Part shown: in pieces, positions 28,151 to 35,727 of the stretch
Position numbering within the stretch: position 1 is the first letter of the stretch
How the letters are laid out: every line of letters starts with the position of its first letter
Assembly (NCBI GenBank): GCA_012515535.1
Contig: JAAYYF010000090.1
Location: 1-55,481 of the forward strand
DNA: 55,481 bases
Reading direction: 5' to 3'
DNA from: Deinococcales bacterium
Lineage (GTDB): Bacteria; Deinococcota; Deinococci; Deinococcales; Trueperaceae
The notes under the pieces: generated by a model
What the model was told of the DNA's origin: nothing
What the model saw: only the letters and a program-made list of their open reading frames with translations
The model's database searches: none
Program-made: the position numbers and the translations under genes

Positions 28151-28361
28151 GTCATCGACGATCGACCGCGGTAGCGGCCGCGTCGGGGCCGCCCGCGACC
28201 TGGACCCACCTGGCCCCGGCAGGACAGAGCCCCACGCGAGGACCACGGCGCACACCCGCGTCACCGAGCACCCAGGGCCACCCCGCGCCACCCCACGGCC
28301 GCCCGCCACACGAGCCCAGCGAGAACGCGCAGGCCCCGCCTGCCTGGAAGCCGGAGGAACC
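28151..28361 (+). promoter_or_regulatory. C-rich leader of gltA
   Basis: This untranslated stretch contains no ATG and no gene. Its middle (28261-28320) has 34 C, 14 G, 11 A and 1 T by my count, a C-over-G bias that resembles a Rho loading site. The GGAGG ribosome site is at the end. Confidence 0.35.
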
Positions 28362-29504
28362 ATGGAGCAGACGATCAACCGAGGGCTAGATGGCGTCTAC
28401 ATCGACGAGAGCGCCATCTGCTTCATCGATGGCGGCAAGGGCCAGCTGGTCTACCGCGGCTACGACATCCGCGAGCTGGCCGGCAAGGCGAGCTTCGAGG
28501 AGGTCGCCTACCTGCTGTGGCGCGGCGAGCTCCCGGACCGCGCCCAGCTCGACGCCTTCCGCGCCCGCCTGGCCCCCTACTTCCGGGTGCCCCCCGCGGT
28601 CTACGACCTCTACCGCTCGCTGCCGGCGGGCACCTCGCCGATGGCCGCCCTGCGCAGCGCCGTGTCGCTGCTGGCGGGCTTCGACGAGCAGCCCGACGGC
28701 GTCGACGAGGCGAACGTCCACCGCATCGGCACCCAGCTGCTGGCGCAGTTCCCGCTCTTGGTGGCGGCCTTCCAGCGCATCCGCGCCGGGCAGGAGCCCG
28801 TCGAACCGCGCCCCGACCTGAGCGTGGCCGCCAACTTCCTCTACACCCTCACCGGCGAGGAGCCCAGCCCCGCCGCCACCCGCGTGATGGACGTGGCGCT
28901 GGTGCTGCACGCCGAGCACGGCTCCAACGCCAGCACCTTCGTGGCGCGCGCCACCGCCTCGACCCTAACCGACGTCTACAGCGCCATCACCGCGGCCGTG
29001 GGCGCGCTCAAGGGGCCGTTGCACGGCGGCGCCAACACCGCCGTCATGAAGGCGCTCGAGGAGATCGGCAGCCTGGAGGCCGTGGAGCCGTACGTCATGG
29101 GCGTGCTCGCCAAGCCGGGCGGCCGCGTGATGGGCTTCGGCCACCGCGTCTACAAGGTGCTCGACCCGCGCGCCGAGATCCTCAAGGAGGTCAGCCGTGG
29201 GCTGGCCGAGGAGTCCGGCGACTCCAAGTGGTTCGAGATGAGCCTCGAGATGGAGCGCGTCATGGACCGCGAGATGGCCAAGAAGGGCAAGCAGGTCAAG
29301 CCCAACGTCGACTTCTTCTCGGCGTCGGTCTACCGCATGCTCGGCTTCCCCGGCGACATGTACACGCCCATCTTCGCGGTGGCGCGCATCGCCGGCTGGA
29401 TGGCGCACCTCTACGAGCAGTACGCCGACAACCGCATCATGCGCCCGCGCCTGGTCTACACCGGCCCCACGGGCAAGACCTTCACGCCCATCGACGAGCG
29501 CTGA
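28362..29504 (+). CDS. gltA: Citrate synthase
   Basis: A 380-residue citrate synthase, the short hexameric or dimeric form common in Gram-positives and Thermus. It starts MEQTINRGLDGVYIDESAIC and has DGGKGQLVYRGYDIRELAGK. The active-site His residues lie in LVLHAEHGSNASTF and MGFGHRVYKVLDPRA, and KPNVDFFSASVYRMLGFPGD contains the catalytic Asp. The C-terminus has NRIMRPRLVYTGP. It condenses acetyl-CoA with oxaloacetate; 2-methylcitrate synthase is a possible alternative because the two families are close. The ATG has GGAGG 4 bases upstream. Confidence 0.94.
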   Translation: MEQTINRGLDGVYIDESAICFIDGGKGQLVYRGYDIRELAGKASFEEVAYLLWRGELPDRAQLDAFRARLAPYFRVPPAVYDLYRSLPAGTSPMAALRSAVSLLAGFDEQPDGVDEANVHRIGTQLLAQFPLLVAAFQRIRAGQEPVEPRPDLSVAANFLYTLTGEEPSPAATRVMDVALVLHAEHGSNASTFVARATASTLTDVYSAITAAVGALKGPLHGGANTAVMKALEEIGSLEAVEPYVMGVLAKPGGRVMGFGHRVYKVLDPRAEILKEVSRGLAEESGDSKWFEMSLEMERVMDREMAKKGKQVKPNVDFFSASVYRMLGFPGDMYTPIFAVARIAGWMAHLYEQYADNRIMRPRLVYTGPTGKTFTPIDER

Positions 29505-29527
29505 CGCCTCAAGCGGACCACGCGAGG

Positions 29528-29559
29528 GGCTCGCCGCCCGCACTTCGGGGCGGCGAGCC
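29528..29559. terminator. 12-bp hairpin between gltA and the hydrolase gene
   Basis: GGCTCGCCGCCC and GGGCGGCGAGCC form a perfect 12-bp stem with an 8-nt loop between converging genes. No T-run is present. Confidence 0.7.
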
Positions 29560-29568
29560 GCTCGCCCG

Positions 29569-30783
29569 TCAGGCGCGCACCGTCAGCGAGGCGAGGAACT
29601 CGCGCAGCCAGCCCAGGTAGCGCTCCGGGCCCCGGTTCCACGCCTCCACGTGCTCCACGCCCGCTAGGCGCACGTAGGTCAACGGCGCGCTCACGGCGGT
29701 CGCGAAGCGGTCGATGGCCGCCACCGGCACCGTGCTGTCGGCCTCGCCGGCGATGAGCAGCGTGGGCACGGCGATGTCGCCAGCGGTGCGGTGCTGCCGC
29801 AGGCCCCCGAAGTCCACGCCCGTGCGCAGCCCCGCCACGGCGATCCCCAGGCGCGTGAACAGGCCCGGCAGCGGCAGGCCAGCCTTGACCGCCCCCACCT
29901 CGATCACCGGGTAGGGGTCCACCAGCGGCGAGTCGAGCACCAGGCCCACCACCTCGGGCGCGTCCGCCGGCCAGCGCTCCAGCGCCTCGAGCGCCACCGC
30001 ACCGCCCATCGACACGCCGTATAGCAGCACGCGGTCGTAGCCGCGCCGCGCCAGCTCGCGCGCGCCCACCAGCGCGTCCTCCCACTCGCTGCCGCCGTAG
30101 TGGAAGAGGCCGTCGGGGCTGGCCGCGCTGGCGTCGTGGTTGCGGTAGGCCAGCGCCAGCGCCGGCAGGCCGAGCGCGTGGAAGGCGCTCAGGGGCCGCT
30201 GCAGCTCGATCAGCTCGCCGCGCCGGCGCCCGTGCAGCATCAGCACCGCCGTGCCGCTGTCGGCGGGCACGAACCAGGCGCGCAGCTGACCCACCGGCCC
30301 CTCCAGCGTGAGCTCCTCGTGCGCCAGCCCCAGGTCGGTGAGGGGGTCGTGACGGTACACGAAGTTGTCCATGCGCGCCGGGGCGCCGGGGCGCGGCAGG
30401 GAACCGCCCAGCAGGCGCACCTCGCGCGTGACGCGGCCGCCCTCGCGGCTCAGCACCCCGCCCAGCAGGCCGTGGCCGCCCTCCCACATCAGGGCGTAGA
30501 CGCCCTCCAGGAGCGTGTCGGCGTGCTGCCGGTCGTTGGGCGGCTCGGGCAGCACCACGGTGGCGGCCGCCGCCGCGTCGGTGGCCGCCGCCAACGGGGC
30601 GGGCAGCTCCGCCGGGGGCCACGGCGCCGCCGCGGGCGCCGGCCCCACCTCGAGCACCTCGAACTCCGGCATCAGGCCGTAGGGGGCCGGCACCAGCATG
30701 CGGTCCGACAGCACCCAGCCGAGCGCCGCCACCCCCGCGGCCAGCAGCAGCGCGACCACCAGGAGCCAGGTCACCGCCCTCAC
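29569..30783 (-). CDS. Membrane-anchored alpha/beta hydrolase
   Basis: A 404-residue protein with an N-terminal membrane helix (VTWLLVVALLLAAGVAALGW) that probably anchors it facing outward. The hydrolase fold shows AVLMLHGRRRGELIELQRPL, the nucleophile elbow in LLYGVSMGGAVALEALERW, an Asp in LLIAGEADSTVPV and the His in AGVEHVEAWNRG. It resembles bacterial BAAT/S9-like hydrolases with a cap-like N-terminal region, and the substrate is unknown. The GTG start overlaps the purA stop (GTGA), with GGGAAGG upstream, so it is translated from the purA transcript. Confidence 0.82.
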   Translation of the reverse strand: MRAVTWLLVVALLLAAGVAALGWVLSDRMLVPAPYGLMPEFEVLEVGPAPAAAPWPPAELPAPLAAATDAAAAATVVLPEPPNDRQHADTLLEGVYALMWEGGHGLLGGVLSREGGRVTREVRLLGGSLPRPGAPARMDNFVYRHDPLTDLGLAHEELTLEGPVGQLRAWFVPADSGTAVLMLHGRRRGELIELQRPLSAFHALGLPALALAYRNHDASAASPDGLFHYGGSEWEDALVGARELARRGYDRVLLYGVSMGGAVALEALERWPADAPEVVGLVLDSPLVDPYPVIEVGAVKAGLPLPGLFTRLGIAVAGLRTGVDFGGLRQHRTAGDIAVPTLLIAGEADSTVPVAAIDRFATAVSAPLTYVRLAGVEHVEAWNRGPERYLGWLREFLASLTVRA

Positions 30784-31991
30784 CACGCCACCTTCCCGTA
30801 GGTGTCCTCGCGGTCGGGGCTGGTCGAGAAGATGACCACCGGCGTGCCGGTGTGCTCCTCGATCAGGGCCAGGTAGTCGAGCACCGCCTGCGGCAGCGCG
30901 TCGCGGTCGCGCAGGCCGCGCAGCTCGCCCCAGCCGGGCAGCTCGCGGTAGACGGGGCCGGCGTCGGTGTGGTCCACCGCCACCTTCACCGTGTCCAGGC
31001 CTGACAGCACGTCGAGCTTGGTGACCACCAGGCCGTCGAAGCCGTTGACCTCGCAGGCGTAGCGCAGCTGCGGCAGGTCGAGCCAGCCCACGCGCCGCGG
31101 GCGGCCGGTGGTGGTGCCGTACTCGTCCCACTGGTTGGCGCCCGAGCCGCGCAGCCGGCCGGCGAGCGCGTCGTCGTGCACCTCGGTGGGGAACGGCCCG
31201 TGGCCCACGCGGCTGGTGAACGCCTTGACCACGCCGTACACGCCGGTGAGCGCCTTGTGGCTCACGCCCGCGCCCACCAGGATGCCGCCCACGGTGGGGT
31301 GGCTGGAGGTCACGTAGGGGTAGGTGCCGTAGGCCAGGTCGAGCATGGTGCCCTGGCCGCCCTCGAACAGCACGCGCGCGCCCTCCTTCAGGGCGTCGCG
31401 CACCATGGCGCCGGTGTCGGCCACCAGCGGCGCCAGGCGCTCGCGTACCTCGGCCAGCTCGGCCATGGCCGTCGCCACGCTGGTCCAGCCCACGCGCGCG
31501 GTGGAGTTCGGCTTGGCCTCGATCAGGCGCGCCAGGCGCTGGGCGAGGACCTCGTCGTCGAGCAGGTCGCCGAAGCGCACCCCGATGCGCCGCGCCTTGT
31601 CGGAGTAGGCGGGGCCGATGCCGCGGCCGGTGGTGCCCACGAAGCCGCCGCCCTCGTCGTTCTTGCGGTGGTGGGGCAGCACCAGGTGCGCCTCGTGCGA
31701 GATGCGCACCACGCCCGGGTCGCGGCGCGCGCTCAGAGCGTCGAGCTCCTCCAAGAACGTCCAGGGGTCGATGACCATGCCGCCGCCCAGCACCGAGGCG
31801 GGGCGGTCGTGCAGCACGCCGCAGGTGAGGTGGTGGAGCTTGAAGACCTCCTCGCCCACCACCACGGTGTGGCCCGCGTTGGCGCCGCCCGAGTAGCGCA
31901 CCACCAGGTCGGCCTCGGCCGCCAGGGCGTCGACCACCTTGCCCTTCCCCTCATCGCCCCACTGGGCGCCGATCATCGCGATTCCTGGCAT
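30780..31991 (-). CDS. purA: Adenylosuccinate synthetase
   Basis: A 403-residue enzyme that joins IMP and aspartate with GTP in AMP synthesis. The P-loop-like GAQWGDEGKGKVVDALAAEA, RYSGGANAGHTVVVG, GRGIGPAYSDKARRIG, FEGGQGTMLDLAYGTYPYVT and the GTP-binding KLDVLSGLDTVKVAVDH are all present. It is slightly shorter than the E. coli enzyme (432). The first ATG is used; an internal ATG five codons on would also keep the core. An AGGAGG motif lies 12 bases upstream. It is divergent from the amidotransferase gene. Confidence 0.96.
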   Translation of the reverse strand: MPGIAMIGAQWGDEGKGKVVDALAAEADLVVRYSGGANAGHTVVVGEEVFKLHHLTCGVLHDRPASVLGGGMVIDPWTFLEELDALSARRDPGVVRISHEAHLVLPHHRKNDEGGGFVGTTGRGIGPAYSDKARRIGVRFGDLLDDEVLAQRLARLIEAKPNSTARVGWTSVATAMAELAEVRERLAPLVADTGAMVRDALKEGARVLFEGGQGTMLDLAYGTYPYVTSSHPTVGGILVGAGVSHKALTGVYGVVKAFTSRVGHGPFPTEVHDDALAGRLRGSGANQWDEYGTTTGRPRRVGWLDLPQLRYACEVNGFDGLVVTKLDVLSGLDTVKVAVDHTDAGPVYRELPGWGELRGLRDRDALPQAVLDYLALIEEHTGTPVVIFSTSPDREDTYGKVAW

Positions 31992-32095
31992 GGTTGCTGG
32001 TCGTCCTCCTGGGTCAGGCGTGGCCGGCGGCTGGCCGCGGCCGCTCCGCCGGCCGCCTCGCGCGCCGGGCGCGCCGTCGCGGGTGTCCGGATGTG

Positions 32096-32101
32096 AGCCT
32101 A
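32096..32101 (-). promoter_or_regulatory. Candidate -10 box (TAGGCT) of purA
   Basis: TAGGCT on the minus strand would give a leader of about 100 nt before purA. No purine riboswitch pattern is evident. Confidence 0.4.
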
Positions 32102-32129
32102 CCAGGCAACACCCGCGCGGGAACGGCGG

Positions 32130-32135
32130 TAGCCT
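32130..32135 (+). promoter_or_regulatory. Leaderless -10 box (TAGCCT) of the amidotransferase gene
   Basis: TAGCCT ends 6 nt before the ATG at 32142. Confidence 0.6.
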
Positions 32136-32141
32136 TGGCGC

Positions 32142-32885
32142 ATGTCCACCACCAAGCCCCGTCCCGTCGTGCTGGTCAGCACCGGCATCAGCGCCCGCAC
32201 CACCGGCCTCTACCGCGAGGACTCGCTCACGGGCCGCAACTACTCGCAGGCGGTGGTCGCCGCCGGGGGCCTGCCGCTGATGGTGGCGGTCCTCGACCCG
32301 GCGCTGGCCGACGCCTACGTGGAGCAGGCCGACGCGCTGGTCCTCACCGGCGGCGCCGACGTCGACCCGGCGTTGTTCGGCGCCACCCCCGACCGGCGGC
32401 TGGGCTCGGTCGACGAGCGCCGCGACGCCTTCGAGATCGCCCTCTACCGCGCCTTCCGCGCCGCCGGCAAGCCGGTGCTGGGGGTGTGCCGCGGCCACCA
32501 GGTGATCAACGTGGCCGAGGGCGGCACCCTGCACCAGCATCTGCCCGCGGTGGAGGGCAGCTGGCAGCACGACCAGCGCGACCTGCGCGGGGCTCCGCTG
32601 CACCCGGTGCGCCTGGAGGCCGGCAGCCGCCTGGCGCGGGCGTTCGGCCGCCTCGACGTCCGCACCAACAGCTACCACCACCAGGCGGTCGACGAGGTGG
32701 GCGCCGGCCTCGTGGTGGTGGCGCGCACCGGCGACGGCGTGGTCGAGGCCATCGAGTCCGAGCGCGGCAGCTTCGTGCTGGGCGTGCAGTGGCACCCGGA
32801 GATGGCGTTCAAGGAGTTCCCCGAGCAGCGCGCGCCCTTCGACCTGCTGCTGGCGGCGACGCGGCGCCCCGAGGCGGTGGCCTGA
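32142..32885 (+). CDS. Class-I glutamine amidotransferase / gamma-glutamyl hydrolase (PuuD-like)
   Basis: A 247-residue peptidase C26 family protein. The nucleophile Cys lies in GKPVLGVCRGHQVINVAEGG and the His-Glu pair in LGVQWHPEMAF. DALVLTGGADVDPALFGA and RTNSYHHQAVDEVG are family segments. PuuD cleaves gamma-glutamyl-GABA in putrescine degradation, while relatives cut other gamma-glutamyl amides. No putrescine genes are nearby, so the exact substrate is open. It is predicted to be leaderless and stands alone between purA and the aromatic operon. Confidence 0.9.
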   Translation: MSTTKPRPVVLVSTGISARTTGLYREDSLTGRNYSQAVVAAGGLPLMVAVLDPALADAYVEQADALVLTGGADVDPALFGATPDRRLGSVDERRDAFEIALYRAFRAAGKPVLGVCRGHQVINVAEGGTLHQHLPAVEGSWQHDQRDLRGAPLHPVRLEAGSRLARAFGRLDVRTNSYHHQAVDEVGAGLVVVARTGDGVVEAIESERGSFVLGVQWHPEMAFKEFPEQRAPFDLLLAATRRPEAVA

Positions 32886-32886
32886 G

Positions 32887-32925
32887 CCCGAGCGCCGTTC
32901 GGCGACGTCGCGCGGGAGGCTCGGG
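32887..32925 (+). terminator. Possible hairpin after the amidotransferase gene
   Basis: CCCGAGC and GCTCGGG (7 bp) enclose a smaller CGCCG/CGGCG hairpin just past the stop codon. It is weaker than the other hairpins here and lacks a T-run. Confidence 0.35.
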
Positions 32926-32944
32926 GCCGCGTCCGGCAGGCCGG

Positions 32945-32972
32945 TTGACCGCCGGCCGCGGTCTGGTAGACT
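32945..32972 (+). promoter_or_regulatory. Promoter of the aroF-tyrA operon
   Basis: TTGACC (32945-32950) and TAGACT (32967-32972) are separated by 16 nt, the best -35/-10 pair in the window. An ATG follows 7 nt later at 32980, the expected transcript start. Confidence 0.75.
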
Positions 32973-32979
32973 CTCGCCC

Positions 32980-33105
32980 ATGACTCGACCGCGATCGGGA
33001 GGTGGTGCCGTGGACGATGGCTATGGCTATCGCAGCGCCGTCCTACGCCTGGCCCGGGCCCTCCCCCTGACCTACGCAGGTCCCGCGGTCGCGGACCCGG
33101 CCTAG
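32980..33105 (+). CDS. Putative leaderless leader peptide of the aroF-tyrA operon
   Basis: A 41-codon ORF starts at the predicted 5' end of the mRNA. An internal GTG at 33010 in the same frame has a strong ribosome site (GGGAGGTGGT), so the frame could be entered twice. It contains GGC TAT GGC TAT at 33019-33030 and a third Tyr codon, TAC, at 33073. TAT is hardly used elsewhere in the window. From 33069 on, four segments alternate: GACCT (69-73), AGGTCC (78-83), GCGGACC (91-97) and GGTCC (109-113). They can pair 1:2, 2:3 or 3:4. The stop TAG lies in the loop of the 3:4 hairpin. The next genes make tyrosine. This fits a regulatory leader peptide. Confidence 0.5.
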   Translation: MTRPRSGGGAVDDGYGYRSAVLRLARALPLTYAGPAVADPA

Positions 33106-33113
33106 GCCGGTCC
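33069..33113 (+). promoter_or_regulatory. Alternating hairpins in the aroF-tyrA leader
   Basis: Three mutually exclusive stems can form: 33069-33073 with 33078-33082 (5 bp), 33079-33086 with 33091-33097 (7 bp, one bulge), and 33093-33097 with 33109-33113 extended inward by three more pairs. The last part of the leader (33151-33210) is C-rich (34 C, 12 G, 11 A, 3 T) and lacks a T-run, so termination here would have to be Rho-dependent. Chance pairing is a real risk at this GC content. Confidence 0.4.
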
Positions 33114-33210
33114 ACCCAGGGCTCGCACCGGCGCCGCGCGACCGCCGCGCCCGCACCCGAGCCGCCCCTCCCCTGCCCACCGGAGCAGAACCACCCCCAG
33201 GAGCACCCCT

Positions 33211-34242
33211 ATGGTCATCGTCATGGCCAAGCACGCCCCGCGTGACGCCGTCGAGCGCGTCGTCAGCGAGGTCACCAGCTTGGGCTTCACCCCCCACCTC
33301 AGCGAGGGCGAGTCGCGCACGCTCGTCGGCGCCATCGGCCCCGCCCCGACCGAGGAGCTGCGCGAGCGGCTCGCCGCGCTGCCGTCGGTCGACACGGTCG
33401 TGCGCATCACCAAGCCGTACAAGCTCGCCTCGCGCGAGTTCCGCCGCGACGACTCGTTCGTGGTCATCGGCGGCGCCGGCTCCACGCCCGTCAAGACCGG
33501 CAACGGCCGCTTCGTGGTGGCCGCCGGCCCCTGCGGCGTCGAGGGGCGCGAGCAGCTGATGGACGCCGCCGCCATCGTGCAGCGCCACGGCGGCGCGGTG
33601 CTGCGCGGCGGCGCCTACAAGCCGCGCACCAGCCCGTACGCCTTCCAGGGGCTGCAGGAGGAGGGGCTCGAGCTGCTCGAGGAGGCGCGCGCCGCCACCG
33701 GCATGCCCATCGTCACCGAGGTCACCGCCCCCGAGCTGGTCGAGAAGGTCGCGGCCAGCGCCGACATGCTGCAGATCGGCGCGCGCAACAGCCAGAACTT
33801 CGCGCTGCTGGCCGAGGTCGGCAAGAGCGGCAAGCCGGTGCTGTTCAAGCGCGGCATGTCGACCTCGATCGCCGAGTTCCTGCAGGCCGCCGAGTACGTG
33901 CTGAGCCAGGGCAACCCCAACGTGATCCTGTGCGAGCGCGGCATCCGCACCTTCGAGACCGCCACGCGTTTCACCCTCGACGTGGGTGCCGTGCCGGTGC
34001 TCAAGGAGCTGTCGCACCTGCCGGTGTGGGTCGACCCGAGCCACGCCGCCGGCCGCCGCGCGCTGGTGCCGGCGCTGGCGCTGGCCAGCGCCGCGGCGGG
34101 CGCCGACGGGCTCATCGTCGAGGTGCACCCCCGGCCCGAGGAGGCCAAGTCGGACGCCGCCCAGCAGCTCGACGACGCCGAGTTCGGACAGCTGATGGCG
34201 AGCCTCGGCCAGGTGGTCGCCGCCCTCGGCAAGCGGCTCTAG
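33211..34242 (+). CDS. aroF: 3-deoxy-7-phosphoheptulonate synthase (type I beta, with ferredoxin-like domain)
   Basis: A 343-residue DAHP synthase, the first step of aromatic amino acid synthesis. Residues 1-70 form the ferredoxin-like regulatory domain (MVIVMAKHAPRDAVERVV, then VVRITKPYKLASREF), as in the Thermotoga enzyme, where this domain confers feedback inhibition by tyrosine. The barrel shows GRFVVAAGPCGVEGREQLMD, LRGGAYKPRTSPYAFQGLQE, IGARNSQNFALLAEVGKSGK, VLFKRGMSTSIAEFLQAAEY, ILCERGIRTFE and WVDPSHAAGRRALVPALALA with metal and phosphoenolpyruvate ligands. tyrA follows after 8 bases. The gene name aroF is used for the family. Confidence 0.95.
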   Translation: MVIVMAKHAPRDAVERVVSEVTSLGFTPHLSEGESRTLVGAIGPAPTEELRERLAALPSVDTVVRITKPYKLASREFRRDDSFVVIGGAGSTPVKTGNGRFVVAAGPCGVEGREQLMDAAAIVQRHGGAVLRGGAYKPRTSPYAFQGLQEEGLELLEEARAATGMPIVTEVTAPELVEKVAASADMLQIGARNSQNFALLAEVGKSGKPVLFKRGMSTSIAEFLQAAEYVLSQGNPNVILCERGIRTFETATRFTLDVGAVPVLKELSHLPVWVDPSHAAGRRALVPALALASAAAGADGLIVEVHPRPEEAKSDAAQQLDDAEFGQLMASLGQVVAALGKRL

Positions 34243-34250
34243 GGCCGCGC

Positions 34251-35357
34251 GTGCGGCCCGCGCCCCTGGTCGGCACGCTGGTGGTGGCCGGCGTCGGCCT
34301 CATCGGCGGCTCCGTGGCGCTCGGCGCCCGGCAGCGCTTCCTGGCCGAGCGCGTGATCGGCCTCGACCGCGACCCGGCGGTGCTCGACGCCGCGCGCGGC
34401 CTGGGCGCCATCGACGAGGCGCAGCTGGCGCCGGGCCCGTGGCTGGCCGACGCCGACCTGGTGGTGCTGGCCACGCCGGGCCACGCGCTGGTGCCCACCG
34501 GCCTAGCGCTGAAGGAGCACCTGCGCGAGGACGCCGTCGTCACCGACGTGGGCGGCGTGAAGGCGCCGGTGGTGGCGGGCCTGCGCGAGCTACGCTTCGT
34601 GGGCGGCCACCCGATGGCCGGCAGCGAGCGCGGCGGGGTGCTGCACGCCGAGGCGGCGCTGCTCGAGAACGCGGTGTGGGTGCTGACGCCCGAGGCGGGC
34701 ACCGATCCGGCGGCGCTGGAGCGCGTGCGCGGCCTGGTGGCGGCGCTCGGGGCGCGGCCCATCGAGGTGGCGCCCGCGCAGCACGACCGCCTGGTGGCCA
34801 CCGTGAGCCACCTCCCCTACCTGGCGTCGGTGGCGCTGACCGCGCTGGTGGCCGAGGGCGAGGAGAGCGGCCTGAAGATGCTGCTGGCGGCCGGCGGCTT
34901 CCGCGACCTCACGCGCGTGGCCAGCGGCGACCCGTTGATGAGCCGCGACATGGTGGCCGGCAACCGCGCCGCCGTGAAGCAGGCGCTGGCCGGCTACCGC
35001 GCGCAGCTCGAGCGCCTGGAGCGGCTGCTCGACGACCCCGAGGCGCTGCTGGCCGCCGGCGAGCGCGCGCGCCTGACGCGCGACTCGATCCCCATCGTGC
35101 GCCGCGGCCTGCTGCCCGCCCGCTTCGAGGTGGTGATCGCCGTGCCCGACCGGCCGGGCGAGCTCGCGCGCATCACCCACGCCCTGGGCGAGGCGGGCGT
35201 GAACGTCAAGGACATCGAGGTGCTCGGCGTGCGCGAGGCGGGCGGCGCGATCCGCCTGGCGTTCGAGGACGCCGACGAGCAGGAGCGCGGCACGGCGGCG
35301 CTGCGCGCGGCGGGCTACGAGGCGCGCGGGCGCAACAACGGCGCGGTGGGGCGTTGA
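34251..35357 (+). CDS. tyrA: Prephenate dehydrogenase with C-terminal ACT domain
   Basis: A 368-residue enzyme that oxidises prephenate to 4-hydroxyphenylpyruvate, the precursor of tyrosine. The NAD fold has LVVAGVGLIGGSVALGARQR. Diagnostic segments are VTDVGGVKAPVVAGL, FVGGHPMAGSERGGVLHAEA, ENAVWVLTPEAGTD and the active-site His in ATVSHLPYLASVALTALV. A C-terminal ACT domain (from FEVVIAVPDRPGELARITHA) should bind an amino acid, most likely tyrosine, as feedback. The GTG start 8 bases after aroF has no clear ribosome site, so translation is probably coupled. Confidence 0.95.
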   Translation: MRPAPLVGTLVVAGVGLIGGSVALGARQRFLAERVIGLDRDPAVLDAARGLGAIDEAQLAPGPWLADADLVVLATPGHALVPTGLALKEHLREDAVVTDVGGVKAPVVAGLRELRFVGGHPMAGSERGGVLHAEAALLENAVWVLTPEAGTDPAALERVRGLVAALGARPIEVAPAQHDRLVATVSHLPYLASVALTALVAEGEESGLKMLLAAGGFRDLTRVASGDPLMSRDMVAGNRAAVKQALAGYRAQLERLERLLDDPEALLAAGERARLTRDSIPIVRRGLLPARFEVVIAVPDRPGELARITHALGEAGVNVKDIEVLGVREAGGAIRLAFEDADEQERGTAALRAAGYEARGRNNGAVGR

Positions 35358-35378
35358 GCGGCCTGGCGCGCAGCTGGC

Positions 35379-35384
35379 TAAGCT
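35379..35384 (+). promoter_or_regulatory. Leaderless -10 box (TAAGCT) of the 84-codon gene
   Basis: TAAGCT ends 6 nt before the ATG at 35391. Confidence 0.55.
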
Positions 35385-35390
35385 GACCGC

Positions 35391-35645
35391 ATGCCGCGTG
35401 ACGCGCTCTTCGACCAGGCCGTCAACCGCTCGGCCGTCTACCTCGAGCGCCTGGGGCCGCTGCCGGAGGGCGCCGGGCCCGCCGAGGTAGCGGCGCGCAT
35501 CGAGCTCTGGTACCTCAAGACGCGCTTCGCCTACCGCGTGCCCTTGGAGGAGGTGGTGGCGGCGCTGCTGGCGCGGCCCGCCGACCAGCCGCCCGGCGCC
35601 CTGGAGTGGGCGGGCGGGCGCGAGGGCGGCTGGCGGGCCCGCTGA
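35391..35645 (+). CDS. Small uncharacterised protein
   Basis: An 84-residue protein that I do not recognise. It looks like a real, soluble, mostly helical protein with low-complexity ends: ALFDQAVNRSAVYLERLGPL, EVAARIELWYLKTRFAYRVP and LEEVVAALLARPADQP. There are no Cys residues and no membrane segment. It begins 33 bp after tyrA but has its own -10 box placed for leaderless translation. It could be a small enzyme-associated or regulatory protein; nothing in the sequence decides. Confidence 0.6.
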   Translation: MPRDALFDQAVNRSAVYLERLGPLPEGAGPAEVAARIELWYLKTRFAYRVPLEEVVAALLARPADQPPGALEWAGGREGGWRAR

Positions 35646-35724
35646 AGGGTCGGACGGCGCGCCCCTACGGCGAACGCGGCTTGGGAGGGCGCCCACCGCG
35701 GTCGCGGCCGCAGGGCGCGACCCT
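35646..35724. terminator. Weak inverted repeat between converging genes
   Basis: AGGGTCG (35646-35652) and CGACCCT (35718-35724) flank 65 bases between the small gene and the thiolase stop. It is the weakest of the junction dyads. Confidence 0.25.
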
Positions 35725-35727
35725 GCC

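Larger units (their letters stand above)
32886..33210 (+). other. Intergenic leader between the amidotransferase gene and aroF
   Basis: The stretch holds, in order, a weak hairpin, the aroF promoter, the 41-codon leader ORF with alternating stems, and a C-rich untranslated part ending in the AGGAG site of aroF. I see nothing else in it. Confidence 0.6.

Noticed and set aside
31992-32141. Possible purine riboswitch before purA
   Set aside because: The leader shows only GC-rich complementarity and none of the conserved loop bases of a purine aptamer.
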